From Petasospora fabianii (lineage: Eukaryota; Ascomycota; Saccharomycetes; Phaffomycetales; Wickerhamomycetaceae): 64,000 bases of DNA. The translations under genes were made by a program, and so were the position numbers. This document shows positions 30,359 through 41,348 of this stretch, piece after piece. The notes beneath the pieces were generated by a model, which was not told the origin of the DNA, searched no databases, and worked only from the letters and a program-made list of their open reading frames with translations. Where the stretch lies: positions 1,674,001 to 1,738,000 of the forward strand of contig CP048715.1 of the NCBI GenBank assembly GCA_022641835.1, given 5' to 3'. The stretch's first letter is position 1. Each line of letters begins with the position of its first letter.

Positions 30359-30507
30359 TACATCCAACTGACACAGGCTTGTAGTATTATATATATATAC
30401 ACATTATCAAAGCATGTTAATAAAGATATAAGCACAACAATCACGTTCTAGATGGGGACGCATACAAGTAAGACTAAAAGTTTTGAGGTATACATTCGGT
30501 TATTTGA

Positions 30508-32763
30508 TCAACTCTTGAAGAATCTCTTAAATTTATCACGCTTTCCAGACTTCTGGGCAGGTGTTTCAGAGGAAGCAAATGTAGCACCATTATTTGAAGG
30601 ATTTGTCTGTTGTTGCATCTGTTGTTGCTGCTGTTGTGATGAAGGAGCAGGTGCCCTTTTCTTTTCCATCTCCAATAGCTCCTTTGGTGGTTCAGAAGGA
30701 CGATTCATAAGCCAATCAATATGAAGATTGAGGTTAGCCCTAGGCACAGTCAAGTTGTGCACCTGTTTCAAGAACATAACAGGTGTAATGATCTCATCAG
30801 AACCGATGATGACGTCTTTTTCAAACTTGGCAGAGAGCTCATAAGCAGTACGTAGTTCAGATGCAGTAGCGCCTCCGGCAATGAAGTAGAAGATACGCTG
30901 ACGTGGGGCTTGGAACTGAGTGTTAGTTCTAGCCCAAGCAGCCTTATGCTTTGGGTTTCTAAGAGATGTGGTGGATGTTGAATATGTGCGTGATATATCT
31001 GATTCTTCATCCATCGGTTTGTCCTTAGTGTAAGGGAAGAGTGTGTCCTCGAGGGTGTTGGATATGATCTTGGTGATGACGGTGTTCATACTTGGACGGA
31101 AACGAGATGTATTGTAGGTGTCAACGTTGATACATTCATGGAGAAAGTCTCTTTTGAAAATGGATTTACTCTTTAGGTTTGGCTTCACGAGCTTGAATCC
31201 AATGATCTCAAAGTTTTTGATATATGATAGCGAGTTCTGGATATCGTGTGGTGATAGAATGCCCATAAAGTTCAACAACTTGATATAATCCTTCTCAATG
31301 AGTCCTCCTCTGTAAAGACCATAGAGGATAATGACTCTTATCTTATCAAAGAAGTCATAAATGTCGTTAGCAAGGAACTCTATCAATTGGTCAGCCAAGT
31401 TCTTGACTTTCTCACCATCAATGTCAACACCTAAATCAGCAAGATTCTGTTCGTACTCGGCAATTTCAGCGAGTTTCTTTTCATGATTAGAGAGCATAAG
31501 TGATTCGATGAGCGTCTTATGCATCACAATTCTTCTTCTCTCTTCATCAAATCCATCCATGCGGGCCATGGTAATAGCAAGGTCTGATGTGTCTTTGATC
31601 TTTGATCTGTCAATGAACATGGCATTCTTGGACAAAAACTCTTCAAACCTGGTATTGAAGAGTGTTTGTGCCTCCATAATATGCAAATGTCTTAATGAGA
31701 GCCAATCTGGATCCTTATCGTTCAACTTACCTACTTTGTCAATCTTCTTCCCACGTTCATCTTCAGCCTGGTATTTGTAAACGTCACCATTAACATCTGG
31801 AGAGATATCAGAAGCCATGGCCTGGTATGTGAACTCATGTAACAATGGGGCGAAAAGGTCCATTGTTCTATCAGTGATGACAAAGACGGATCTTTGTCGT
31901 GTTGATGATGGTGGGAAGTCAGAGTGATCTCTTGTGTAGTCATCTAACTGATTTTGAAACTCTGTGGCAATCATCTTTGGTAGGATGGAAGCATTGAAAT
32001 AGCCATCGTTCTCATTGGGCTCATAGTATCTGATGATAGGATATTCTCCTGTGAGGACACATAAGTTGACGAGAGCGTGTGCCGTTATGGCAATGGCTTT
32101 GGTGACGAGACTATGACATTCTCCATTGTAAAAAATTTGAAGTCCTTGTGGGTTCCTCGTGGTGAATACAAATGACTCTTTTGGATTAATAGCGTATTTG
32201 AATTCATCAAAGGTCTTGAGGGTCTTGGTGAGTTGGTTATTGGCTTTTATCAAGTTTGTCAGGTCGGGAGAGAGACCTGGTAGGAAGAAGATATGGGCTG
32301 CTCTGTATCTGATGGGGACAACCTTATAGTCTGTCAAGAGACAATTCACCGAGTATCGTGAGGGCTCAAGGATGTAGACTGCTTCCAAAGATGACGTGTT
32401 TCGTGGCTTGTCTATTTTCTCCACAGCTTTTGAGTAGATGTTAGTACTTGAGACATGTTGATGATAGAGCTGATAATGAGGGAGTAGCACATACCTGCTA
32501 CAAGCTTGAGAAGCTCGCTTTTGGTGACAAGATCAAGAATAAGAGACTCAGTAGTGTCGTCGAGAACAAGAACCTTAAAACCATTTGCCGTCTGAACGGA
32601 ATGTATGGTGTTGAGGATGTCTAAAGGTAGAGTATGTTAGTATTCGTTATTGGAATGAGGTTTAAACGAGGACCCTTCACAACAAGGGAACATGTCCATG
32701 ATTCTCCATAGCGGGCAGCCCAACTAACGCACAATTCCTTTGAAGCTCAACAAGAGAGGTCAT
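30508..32763 (-). CDS. SEC1: Sec1/Munc18 exocytosis protein (spliced, two introns)
   Basis: SM protein of 691 residues that binds assembled exocytic SNARE complexes at the plasma membrane. Exon 1 is 32733-32763 (31 nt), exon 2 is 32495-32620 (126 nt), exon 3 is 30508-32426. Intron 1 (112 nt) has donor GTGCGT and branch TACTAAC; intron 2 (68 nt) has donor GTATGT and branch TACTAAC. Together they give MTSLVELQRNYILNTIHSV, matching the S. cerevisiae start, then LEAVYILEPSRYSVNCL and FLPGLSPDL. The unspliced frame begins inside intron 2 with no proper start. Family blocks VFVITDRTMDLFAPLLHEFTYQ and LRNPKHKAAW are present. The C-terminus is Gln-rich then basic (KSGKRDKFKRFFKS), as in Sec1. Confidence 0.93.
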
Positions 32764-33221
32764 ATTGAGCAGATCCTTATAACACAACGGATATACAGCT
32801 TCGTAATAGATTTAAATGATCAATATAAATGATATCTTCGGCTCTCGGCTCACCCAAACAATCGCGACGGGGGTTAAAGAGCCGATGGTGTTCGGGTGTT
32901 CTGTTTATATAAACATGGAACGACTTTACTTAATTCTCTCTCTCTTTGTGGAATTGGGGGTCAATGGAGTATAACAGTTGAGGCCACAGATATACAAGTC
33001 ATCCGAACATCTCTGCCACAGAAGCTGATATATATTTAAACACTCGGTTCTGGAAATCTCTTCAAATCTCTTCATCCCAATTCTGTCCTCTGACCCCACA
33101 CAAACACTACATCGACTGTTTAAGATCTCTGTCATCTCAGATCTCTCTCGAACAGTTAGTTGACCACATCGCTATCAATATTCATCTTTCTTAAAACACC
33201 TCTCTCCTCAAAGTGATAACA
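32764..33221. promoter_or_regulatory. Divergent SEC1-ACF2 promoter with a Rap1-like element
   Basis: Head-to-head intergenic region of 458 bp. GGTGTTCGGGTGT at 32887-32899 is identical to each arm of the palindrome at 54958-54987. A TTTATATAAA box follows at 32904-32913. A second TATATTTAAA lies near 33030. No gene is seen. Confidence 0.5.
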
Positions 33222-35522
33222 ATGTACGACAGACCAGCCATGCCTTTGCCAGAAGAAGCAAAGAAGGATTCACCAAGACACAAAGTTGGTGGTCTCATCT
33301 CCAAGTTCAAGAAGCTCGCTACTCATGACAAACATTCTGCTCCCCAGCAGGTTCTTGAACAACAAGTACACCAACAGGAGACATCTGCATCTAACGTTAA
33401 CGTTAACGTTAACGTTAGCTCTTCTGGTATCTTTGGTACTGCCATCTCTAGTGATGCTCCACTTTCAATCTTTTCAAGAACCACACATCCAGTACCTGTT
33501 CCATCCAAAGTCAATTCTAACAATCTTCCTATCGAGACCAACAAGTTTTATGGTAACATGCTTCTTGAAAACCAGACAAACCCTGTTTGGACTCATCCAT
33601 ACTCTGTTTGGTTCTCCAAGGATGATGGCTTCCAAGGGTTGGCTATGAACCAAGTTCCAGCTTCTGCAAGAGTGTTTGGCCCAGATGCCAGTGCCAATCC
33701 AGTTCAATTTTACTTTTCTCCAACGGGTATTAAGTCTCTTGTCTTAGGTTCAACTGATTTTGATTCCAATGTGACTTTGGGATTAGAGAATATGAATCAT
33801 TTATCGGCTGATTGCAAGATCTACAGAGCCAACCAGGGTTACTTACTTGCTCCATTAGTACAAGGTATGGGATTCGTCACTGGTATCTATTACAACTTGA
33901 TTCCTCAGATTAAAAGTGCTGTTGGATTCAAGTCATGCACTGGTTCAACTTCTCCAAGATCTGGAATCAATAAGTACACCATCTTGTTGGAGAACAACGT
34001 TACATGGATGCTTTATGTTACCATTCCACAAGGGCAGAGCCTAAATTTGGCATTGCGTGATGGTAACACTGTTGTTGGTGACCAATCTGTTAATGGTGCA
34101 GTTTTCCAACTTGTTGCAAGTGATAACTCTAGTGTATTTGATGCAGCTGCTGGTTGTTATCCAACCCGTGGAACTCTCTCGGGTTCCGTCTCTAACTCCA
34201 CAGGGACCTACTCTATCAATTACAATACTGCTGGTACTTCTAATAAAGGTACCACTGCCATGTTTGCTCTTCCTCACCATGTGAGCTCCTTCACAAGTGA
34301 CATGGCATCCTCTAAGACTGAAGTGACCTTGGCTACTACTTCAAAGGGTAATGCCACTTGTTATTTGACAAATGCCTTCAATTTTAGTATCAGTGTTCCA
34401 TCAAATATCTCGTTTGACCCTTACTCTGCCATTTCTGGTAAGTCTTCTCCTTCTTGGTCAGATGATGTTAAGAGCAAGATCACCGCTGCTGCCACTACAG
34501 AGGTTACAGGTGATGTTATTAATGAATCCAATATTGATTCGATGTACAGTTCTGGTAAGATCTTGGCAAAGTATGCTTGGATACTTTACGTTACTCATTT
34601 TGTCCTAAAGAATGACAACTTGACAAACAAGTTGTTACCCAATGTGAAGACTGCTATCCAGAGATTTTCAAAGAATACTCAATCTTATCCATTGTCCTAT
34701 GATCAGACATGGAAGGGTATTGTCTCTACAGCTGATAGTTCTGCTGATTTTGGTAACTCTTACTATAATGATCATCACTTCCATTATGGTTATCACATTA
34801 TGGCTGCTGCTGTTACTTGTGCAGTTGATAAGGATCTTGGTGGGAACTTTGTTAATGAAATTAAGAACTGGATCAATGATCTTTGCAGAGACATTGCCAC
34901 TCCAGATGATGGTGATCAATACTTCCCAGCATTTAGATCATTTGATTGGTATAATGGTCATTCTTGGGCCAAGGGACTTTATCCTTCTGGTGATGGTAAG
35001 GATGAGGAATCGAGTTCTGAAGATTATAATGCCTATTATGCCATGAAGTTATGGGCTAGTGTTATCAATGATAGTGCTATGGAACACAGGGCCTTGTTAC
35101 AATTGGGAATTATGAATGGATCTCTTAACGATTACTTCCTTATGGCTAATAACAACACTGTTCAACCACCAAACTTTATTGGTAATAAAGTCACTGGTAT
35201 TCTCTTTGAGAACAAAGTTGATCATACTACTTACTTTGGTATGAATTTGGAGTATATCCAGATGATTCATGCTATTCCAATTACATCTTTCAGTTCTTTT
35301 ATTAGAAGTCCAACTTTTTGTCAAGAGGAGTGGAACGAGAAGCTTAAGGCCATTGTCAATGATGTTAATGATGGATGGAAGGGTATTATCATGTTGAACG
35401 TTGCTCTATTTGATCCATCAACTTCATATAAGTTCTTTAGTGATTCGAGTTTCTCAAACTCGTATTTGGATAATGGTCAATCTTTGACATGGTCTCTTTG
35501 CTATAGTGGTGCCTTTGCTTAA
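33222..35522 (+). CDS. ACF2: Endo-1,3-beta-glucanase, GH81 (Acf2/Eng2 type)
   Basis: A 766-residue GH81 endo-1,3-beta-glucanase. The first ATG is at 33222 (MYDRPAMPLPEEAKK); the frame extends only three non-ATG codons upstream. No signal peptide is present, so it corresponds to intracellular Acf2/Eng2 (779 residues) rather than secreted Eng1. Acf2 is implicated in cortical actin assembly and in spore-wall glucan work. GH81 features: NKFYGNMLLENQTNPVWTHPYSVWF near residue 110, the DHHFHYGYHIMAAA block, DWYNGHSWAKGLYP, and the catalytic-region motif EESSSEDYNAYYAMKLW. The N-terminal linker has a Val-Asn repeat coded by four TAACGT hexamers at 33392-33415. Adjacent to RMP1 as in S. cerevisiae. 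Confidence 0.92.
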   Translation: MYDRPAMPLPEEAKKDSPRHKVGGLISKFKKLATHDKHSAPQQVLEQQVHQQETSASNVNVNVNVSSSGIFGTAISSDAPLSIFSRTTHPVPVPSKVNSNNLPIETNKFYGNMLLENQTNPVWTHPYSVWFSKDDGFQGLAMNQVPASARVFGPDASANPVQFYFSPTGIKSLVLGSTDFDSNVTLGLENMNHLSADCKIYRANQGYLLAPLVQGMGFVTGIYYNLIPQIKSAVGFKSCTGSTSPRSGINKYTILLENNVTWMLYVTIPQGQSLNLALRDGNTVVGDQSVNGAVFQLVASDNSSVFDAAAGCYPTRGTLSGSVSNSTGTYSINYNTAGTSNKGTTAMFALPHHVSSFTSDMASSKTEVTLATTSKGNATCYLTNAFNFSISVPSNISFDPYSAISGKSSPSWSDDVKSKITAAATTEVTGDVINESNIDSMYSSGKILAKYAWILYVTHFVLKNDNLTNKLLPNVKTAIQRFSKNTQSYPLSYDQTWKGIVSTADSSADFGNSYYNDHHFHYGYHIMAAAVTCAVDKDLGGNFVNEIKNWINDLCRDIATPDDGDQYFPAFRSFDWYNGHSWAKGLYPSGDGKDEESSSEDYNAYYAMKLWASVINDSAMEHRALLQLGIMNGSLNDYFLMANNNTVQPPNFIGNKVTGILFENKVDHTTYFGMNLEYIQMIHAIPITSFSSFIRSPTFCQEEWNEKLKAIVNDVNDGWKGIIMLNVALFDPSTSYKFFSDSSFSNSYLDNGQSLTWSLCYSGAFA

Positions 35523-35769
35523 GTGTTTACATACTCTGATTGATATCTTGGTATAATTCTCTCAATGGAGGATTCAAATATATCTGTTATCTTTTTAAAC
35601 ATTAGTAGTTTTATGATCAACTATTCAACTACTGTCTAGTTGAGAGGTTGAGAGGAGCTTCCCCGCGAGCAGTAGAGTAGAGTATAGAAAAAAAAGAACC
35701 AACATTTATGTCCCTAAGTTCATTCTCTGCCATTCTGTTGTTTCATAATCCATAAGGAAAGGATTGAAG

Positions 35770-36504
35770 ATGTTTGCAGAAGGAAGTAGGAAGAAGACAA
35801 AGACCAAGACAAAAGTCACAGGGTCTAACTCTACTATTGAGACGTTACTTCCAACAGAAACGACTGTGTCCCTTGAGCATGAGTATTCCCTCTTACGCCT
35901 TCTTCATCATCGCAACAAGAATCAACACCGTGTGGCGACATGGTGGAAGCATTTGAACACATTAAAGAGAGACCTTACGAAGTTACTTGCTATGAATCGT
36001 TGTGTGAGTCTTACAAGTCGGCAGAGTGCAGTTATGCTTGCTTATAAGATACGTCATGTTGATGTTACAAAATGTTATCGTGCCTTTAATGGGATAGTCG
36101 CCCTGGGACAGTTTGTAACTCTTGGGTTGACACTATTGGGGATGCTTGCACGTGTTAATGATTGTGTTGGGAAGATGGATGGACTCGAGGAGTATGAGAT
36201 GGAGAGGAAGAGACAGGGTATGAAGACTCATAAAGGTGAGGAAGATGTCTTGAGTATGGCTACCGTTAGTGATGATCTTGGTGAAGAGATTGGTGAGGTT
36301 GTGTCTACTGACATAGAGACTCTTGAGAAGAAGAGGAAAAGTGATTTGTCTCTTCTAGAACCCGAGATTAAGAAGAAGAAGAAGAAGTTGAAGAGTAAGA
36401 CTGAGGCTGGTGTTAAGCCTAAGAGTAGTGATCTTACCACTACAGACAAGAAAAAGAAGAAGAAAAAAAAGACCAAGTCTGCTATTGACGATATCTTTGG
36501 ATGA
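35770..36504 (+). CDS. RMP1: RNase MRP subunit Rmp1
   Basis: A 244-residue protein specific to RNase MRP, which cleaves pre-rRNA at site A3. The start is the ATG at 35770; an earlier in-frame codon is TTG. Conserved Rmp1 blocks are HRNKNQHR (around residue 49), WYxxF-like WWKHLNTLKRDL, CYRAFNGIVALGQFVTLGLTLL and the extreme C-terminus KSAIDDIFG, which in S. cerevisiae reads KSAIDGIFG. The region before that end is a run of lysines, as in Rmp1. It is longer than the S. cerevisiae protein (201 residues), mainly through the N-terminal extension and the acidic-to-basic linker. Confidence 0.92.
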   Translation: MFAEGSRKKTKTKTKVTGSNSTIETLLPTETTVSLEHEYSLLRLLHHRNKNQHRVATWWKHLNTLKRDLTKLLAMNRCVSLTSRQSAVMLAYKIRHVDVTKCYRAFNGIVALGQFVTLGLTLLGMLARVNDCVGKMDGLEEYEMERKRQGMKTHKGEEDVLSMATVSDDLGEEIGEVVSTDIETLEKKRKSDLSLLEPEIKKKKKKLKSKTEAGVKPKSSDLTTTDKKKKKKKKTKSAIDDIFG

Positions 36505-36703
36505 ACAGATTAACTAATGACATTTATGAACATCTAATTACCTATAATAGCATATATATATATACATTCATTAGTATCTCTCATACTTAAGAGTCTCATC
36601 ACCTTGGCGCGAAAAGTTTATGCCTAATGAAAGTTTATACCTGATCTGCCCCACGGATCAACACTTATAACTAGCACTATATATACAGAAAAAGGAGTCC
36701 AAT

Positions 36704-38629
36704 ATGCCACTGATCATTCCATGGATGTGGAATGTACGGCTTCCCAAGGAGGAGAGGAGACGAGTTGTGGAGGATGAGTTCCAAGAAGTTAGATTGAGTC
36801 TACGACGGTTTCAACCAACCATTGAACAAGTTATCAGATATGAGGAATTCTATGTAAAGGAAGTACGAGAGGCACTTGAAGGTCCATTATCAGAGCAAAT
36901 GAAGCATGAGGCTGATATGAAATGGCAGCATATTAGAGATCGAACACATGCGAAACCATTGGATCCTTCAAAGATACCAGAGTTCTCTGGGGACACTCCA
37001 ACAACAGATCCAGATCCTTCAAAAGATCACTTGGAGTTCAAAGACGAGAAGGGTAAAGGTGGAATCTATGCAACGTATGTCAGTGTTGATAGTACACGTC
37101 GTGGCTACCGATCTAGCCGTTCCCAAGTGAGGAAGACCTCACATGGTACACTATGGACCGTGGAAGAGAAAGAGGTATTCTTCTATGCCCTATCACATTA
37201 CTCTATTCATCGCATTGATAAGATCCAAGAATTGCTTCCGAAGAAGTCCCTTGTGGAGATCATGACGTATTACGATCTTCTCCATAACGAACTTGAAGCG
37301 ATGAAAAGGAGTAAGAAGTACTTCATGAGAGTTGTTCCCTATGACAAGATGCCCGAAGCGATTGAAGTCAACAAATGTGCTATTAGCATCGAAGAACGTC
37401 TCTCATCCAGTTTAAAGACACAACCAAACTTTGAATCTGTCAAGTCTGATTCAGAAGAGATGTTAATCGATTCCAAAAGGCTTAATGAAGCGTCTCAATT
37501 TTACAAGAAACTGCCCCACATTATGAACAATCAAGTCAATGCCATTCCAAGAGTATGGGATACGGCATATCTTCATCTGGATTCCATTGTGAAAGATGTA
37601 GTGGACAAACTTGTCACACGTATAGTGGAGAATAAGGTCCATGATAACATCACCACTAATGAGATGTTCAAGTCTGCTGAGGCTGGCAAATACTCCATCA
37701 AGATCAGGAAGCGAGACGTTTGGAATGCCGTTGCTGATTTGAAACTCAATAGACCATTCTTACTATCGCAAGTTTACAAGCAAATGCCCATGAGATTAGG
37801 GTTGCAAGTTGTTGATGAGACACAATCAAAGACGGGGAAGTTGGACGATATGGGTAGAGATAAAGGTCAGATCTGTTCACTTGATACCGTCAAGACATCA
37901 GGGAATCCAATGTCCAAGATATTAGCGACTTCTCTCACTAAATTCGGTTACAAGTTCACAAATCGTGCCGGTATTACTAATGATAATGATCCAAAGAGAC
38001 AGCGTGGAAGACCGATTGATTCCGATGGTGAATACACTGATAGCGATGAAGATGATGAAGAAGATGAAGATGAAGATGAAGATGATCACCATGTCAAGAG
38101 GAAAAAGAAGCACATGAAGCATAAGAAGACTAAGAGAAGACGCAAATTCATCGTTGATGACGATTTTGAAGAAGACTACATGAACAATCCAATTGCATGG
38201 CGTCTCCTTATCAATGAGGCTGAGATTCTTGAACAACAACATGATAAAGATAAGGAAATTTACACCAATTGGCTCATGTCCCAATGGGGATGCACAGAAA
38301 AGTATGAACAGCATAGGGCCCAATACGATTTGTCCCTGGAGCATTACTGGAATATGGCTGAGGCAAGATATAGACGCTTTGTGAAGGCACGTTATAGAAC
38401 ACTTCTCCGTAAAAGGGAAAGATTATTGGCTGGAACAGATATGGAGACTAAGAGGATAAGAGAGACACTGGAAGAGCAGTCAAAAGAATCTGAGTTAGAG
38501 TCATTACCTACATTTGAAGAGTTCCGTGAAGATGAGCCAAATTCAAAACTGGATGCTATGGTGAATAAAGACATGCTTGATCTTTATAACTATAGTTACC
38601 CCTTGTACACATCTACAGAAGCTCAATGA
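36704..38629 (+). CDS. RRN5: RNA polymerase I upstream activating factor subunit Rrn5
   Basis: A 641-residue SANT-domain protein. Rrn5 is part of UAF, which binds the rDNA upstream element and recruits the Pol I machinery. The SANT domain (about residues 149-195, LWTVEEKEVFFYALSHYSIH then IDKIQELLPKKSLVEIMTYYDLL) matches S. cerevisiae Rrn5 (FFWCLSRYSIHRVD, LLPRKSAMEILGYYRLL) closely, as does the N-terminal YEEFYVKEVRE segment. A highly acidic stretch (about 445-462) followed by a basic one (466-482) is absent from the 363-residue S. cerevisiae protein. In that yeast RRN5 adjoins PUT1, as here, where the two are convergent. Confidence 0.85.
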   Translation: MPLIIPWMWNVRLPKEERRRVVEDEFQEVRLSLRRFQPTIEQVIRYEEFYVKEVREALEGPLSEQMKHEADMKWQHIRDRTHAKPLDPSKIPEFSGDTPTTDPDPSKDHLEFKDEKGKGGIYATYVSVDSTRRGYRSSRSQVRKTSHGTLWTVEEKEVFFYALSHYSIHRIDKIQELLPKKSLVEIMTYYDLLHNELEAMKRSKKYFMRVVPYDKMPEAIEVNKCAISIEERLSSSLKTQPNFESVKSDSEEMLIDSKRLNEASQFYKKLPHIMNNQVNAIPRVWDTAYLHLDSIVKDVVDKLVTRIVENKVHDNITTNEMFKSAEAGKYSIKIRKRDVWNAVADLKLNRPFLLSQVYKQMPMRLGLQVVDETQSKTGKLDDMGRDKGQICSLDTVKTSGNPMSKILATSLTKFGYKFTNRAGITNDNDPKRQRGRPIDSDGEYTDSDEDDEEDEDEDEDDHHVKRKKKHMKHKKTKRRRKFIVDDDFEEDYMNNPIAWRLLINEAEILEQQHDKDKEIYTNWLMSQWGCTEKYEQHRAQYDLSLEHYWNMAEARYRRFVKARYRTLLRKRERLLAGTDMETKRIRETLEEQSKESELESLPTFEEFREDEPNSKLDAMVNKDMLDLYNYSYPLYTSTEAQ

Positions 38630-38835
38630 TAGTTAACATCACTACATAATTGCATAGATCGTAAAAGGTATATTAATGAAGCAACTAGAGAATGAATCTG
38701 TAGCAGCTTGAAATCAACGTGGGCGTGAAATATATATATATAGTATATTCAGATGGTGGGTGGAAAGCAAGATGTAAAATGCAAGTACTGTTGATGTATC
38801 ATCAATCATAATAATAATATAAGTCGTGGGTAACT

Positions 38836-40251
38836 TTACTTGGTGGTGACAGAGACAGTCTGTGGTTTACCAAATACTCTATCTTTGAAAACTTTCAAGA
38901 CGTTCTTAACCAACGGCCAGCCGTTATCGTTTCTCACGGCATCTCCATTTTCCTGAAGACGTCTGAGCAAGTAATCCTTTGTCTCAATTGGTGGTCCCCA
39001 TGGGACGTATTTGATAATGTTCTTGACACCGTGGTTGTTGATCAACTCAAAAGTGACATCGTCACACATACCAAGCAATTGACCAAGGACAACGTTGGAC
39101 TTGAAAGTGACATCATTTGAGGATGAGGCAAGAACATCAGTGGCATACTTCTGGGAGTCAGCATTGTGGGAGGCAACAACCAAATGACCCAAGACGGAGT
39201 GGGTTGGATCCTTAGAGAGGGAATCCAAGACATATTTGATTCCAGTGTTGTATGCAACATCTGTATCCTCCTTTGTATCGTGGATGACACTTCTGTCTGG
39301 CTCAGAATGGATGTAAGCACCTCTTACGAGTTTAAGACCAACTCTGTAGTTTCCCTCCTTTGCGAGTTTTTCCTCAAGTTTGATAATGTCCATACCTTGC
39401 TTCAAATACATTTGAACAGTACCGACAACTTGTGTAAAGCCATCAGGTCTGTTGAATCTCTTGAACAAGTTACGCTGTAAGACGTAAACACCTTGCTGAA
39501 GAGCGTATTTTTCAGCATCAATAACAGAGACAAAGAATGGAGACTTACGCTGTGGATACTTTGCAAGTAACTCATTGTTAAGTCTGTCAATCTGTTCAGT
39601 GATCTTAGCACAGTTATCATTCAAAGTCTGCCATTTGTCTGCCCATGCTGGGTTGTTGTAGTTGAGCAGAACGTTTGCCGGGTCAGCAACGAGAGCAGAT
39701 GGTTTAAGTGCAAGGTATCCCGGTGGGATATCGTTAATAGCCTCTTTACCAGATTCAATCTGGTTAATGATGTGTGGCTTAAGGATATTGTCGATGGAAT
39801 CAGCGGTTTGCTTGACGAGGTCATCAATGTTGATGTTCTTGATCCCCTCAGCGTCCTCAACGGTGTAAGAAAGCATCATGTTGTTAATACCTCTCTTGGA
39901 AAGTTCAGCTCCCGTGGCAATGGTTTGTTCTGGTGTAGATCCACCACAATAGATCTTACCAATGAAGAAGTCAATAACAGACATTGGCACTAGTGGGAAG
40001 GCCTTGATAACAAGGTTAAGGATGGGTTTGTTGAGGGTAACGAGGCCGATGCAAGCATAGTTGAACAAGATACGATTGGAAAGGGACTCAAGGTAATTAG
40101 CTGGTTTAACACCGTTCGGTGTTGGTGTGTGTAAAGACGAGACTGGTGGCACCAATGTTGTCTTTGTTGCGCGTGTAGTGTTGATGCCTCTTGAGAGACG
40201 GGACACAGGTAGGCTGCGAGACAACGGGCGAAGTGAAGAGAACTGTCTCAT
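38836..40251 (-). CDS. PUT1: Mitochondrial proline dehydrogenase Put1
   Basis: FAD-dependent proline oxidase of 471 residues (S. cerevisiae Put1 is 476), which converts proline to pyrroline-5-carboxylate in the mitochondrion and allows growth on proline. The N-terminus MRQFSSLRPLSRSLPVSRLSR is rich in Arg and Ser and lacks acids, a typical presequence. The PRODH barrel is complete, with the substrate and FAD motifs VGLKLVRGAYIHSEPDR, LVVASHNADS, LGQLLGMCDDVTFELI and YLLRRLQENGDAVRND at the expected places. The promoter lies in the 1.1 kb shared with the zinc-cluster gene. No clear CGG-N10-CCG Put3 site was found. Confidence 0.95.
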   Translation of the reverse strand: MRQFSSLRPLSRSLPVSRLSRGINTTRATKTTLVPPVSSLHTPTPNGVKPANYLESLSNRILFNYACIGLVTLNKPILNLVIKAFPLVPMSVIDFFIGKIYCGGSTPEQTIATGAELSKRGINNMMLSYTVEDAEGIKNINIDDLVKQTADSIDNILKPHIINQIESGKEAINDIPPGYLALKPSALVADPANVLLNYNNPAWADKWQTLNDNCAKITEQIDRLNNELLAKYPQRKSPFFVSVIDAEKYALQQGVYVLQRNLFKRFNRPDGFTQVVGTVQMYLKQGMDIIKLEEKLAKEGNYRVGLKLVRGAYIHSEPDRSVIHDTKEDTDVAYNTGIKYVLDSLSKDPTHSVLGHLVVASHNADSQKYATDVLASSSNDVTFKSNVVLGQLLGMCDDVTFELINNHGVKNIIKYVPWGPPIETKDYLLRRLQENGDAVRNDNGWPLVKNVLKVFKDRVFGKPQTVSVTTK

Positions 40252-41348
40252 GGGTTTGTTGGTGGAGATTCTATGTGTAGTACTCTTAGAGGCAAGACCA
40301 TTAGTAACTGGAAGGTGGGCGATAGGGCTCCTTTTGTAGTGTTGCCCGCGATGAGCAGTTTGGAGATTACAGGAAGGGATGCCGCTTGATCACGCATGGC
40401 TTCTCCGTTAAGTGATTGTGGAAGCGATGGGGTAATGAGAGGCGATCAAGGAGGTAAGGGACGGGTTAACAGGGTAATTTTTTTTATAAATAAATAGTCA
40501 CTTAACAGAGCATCCATATAGACCATTTTTATATTATACTTCCCATAGTCGAAGGGTTCCCGTCATTCACACTCACTTGTGTTGTTCTGTTTGCTCTTCT
40601 CTATCGCATAGATTAGCCATGCAGGAGAGAGCGGGCCATCTGACGCATTCGCTTGCGAATGCCTGCCGGGGGCGTACGCGCACACCGGCTCTCTCGTTCT
40701 CTCAAATCTTTCTCAACTGACCGTTAGCGGAGCTTTTAAACCATTTGCCGACCCCAAGTCATAAGCGATGTGGACGATAGGTAAAGACTGTTTAACTCGC
40801 AAGAGCCTTCGTTAAAACTTTTCAATCCTTTCCATTCAGTATGATTACAAAGGTCTTATGACAAGACTCTTAGTTTCCTTCTCTCTCACACATCGGTGAC
40901 GCCATTACGCAATGGAATAGCTATCTTTTGACTAAAGTAAATACCCCATGTGTCACGTGAACATCCATGAAGTGTAGTTAGCTTGTTCACTTGTATTGCT
41001 CTCTATTATGCCTCGGCCCTCTTTCCTTCTTCCAGCTTAATCCCACTCAAACCTTCGCGGCAATCCTATGCGAGAGCTAGGAAGGATGACTCGCTTGTGC
41101 CCTCCAACGGAAACCCGCGGCCAGCGACAAATTAACTTACCCTCTCAAACATACCAATTAGCCGCTACCTCATCAACACTCATAACTCATCATATAACAA
41201 TAACAACAACTACTACAGACCCGACCATCTCCATTATCATCTACCAGGCCAACTCCATCATCATTACCATCACCACCACCACAACGCTGAGATTAAGCGC
41301 CCCTCCGCACCTCGTCCCGCCCTTCAACATTAAACAACTACCAACATC
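40252..41348. other. Divergent 1.1 kb promoter region, PUT1 and zinc-cluster gene
   Basis: Shared intergenic region. It contains a TATAAA-like stretch and T run near 40479-40491, a palindrome-dense GC-rich block at 40625-40695, a TCACGTG E-box near 40952-40958, a TTCGCG motif at 41054-41059, and a CA/AC-rich leader just before the plus-strand gene. Open frames in the leader overlap the real start and look spurious. Confidence 0.5.
40625..40695. repeat. Nested inverted repeats in the PUT1 upstream region
   Basis: Outer arms GAGAGAGC (40625-40632) and GCTCTCTC (40688-40695). Inside lie an 8-bp-arm hairpin GCATTCGC-tt-GCGAATGC (40645-40662), a perfect GCGTACGC palindrome (40692 minus 20, at 40672-40679), and two CCGG tetramers. 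The block is far richer in GC than its surroundings. Confidence 0.6.

Noticed and set aside
40252-40640. Put3 binding site (CGG-N10-CCG) near PUT1
   Set aside because: CGG and CCG triplets occur, but none at the right spacing.
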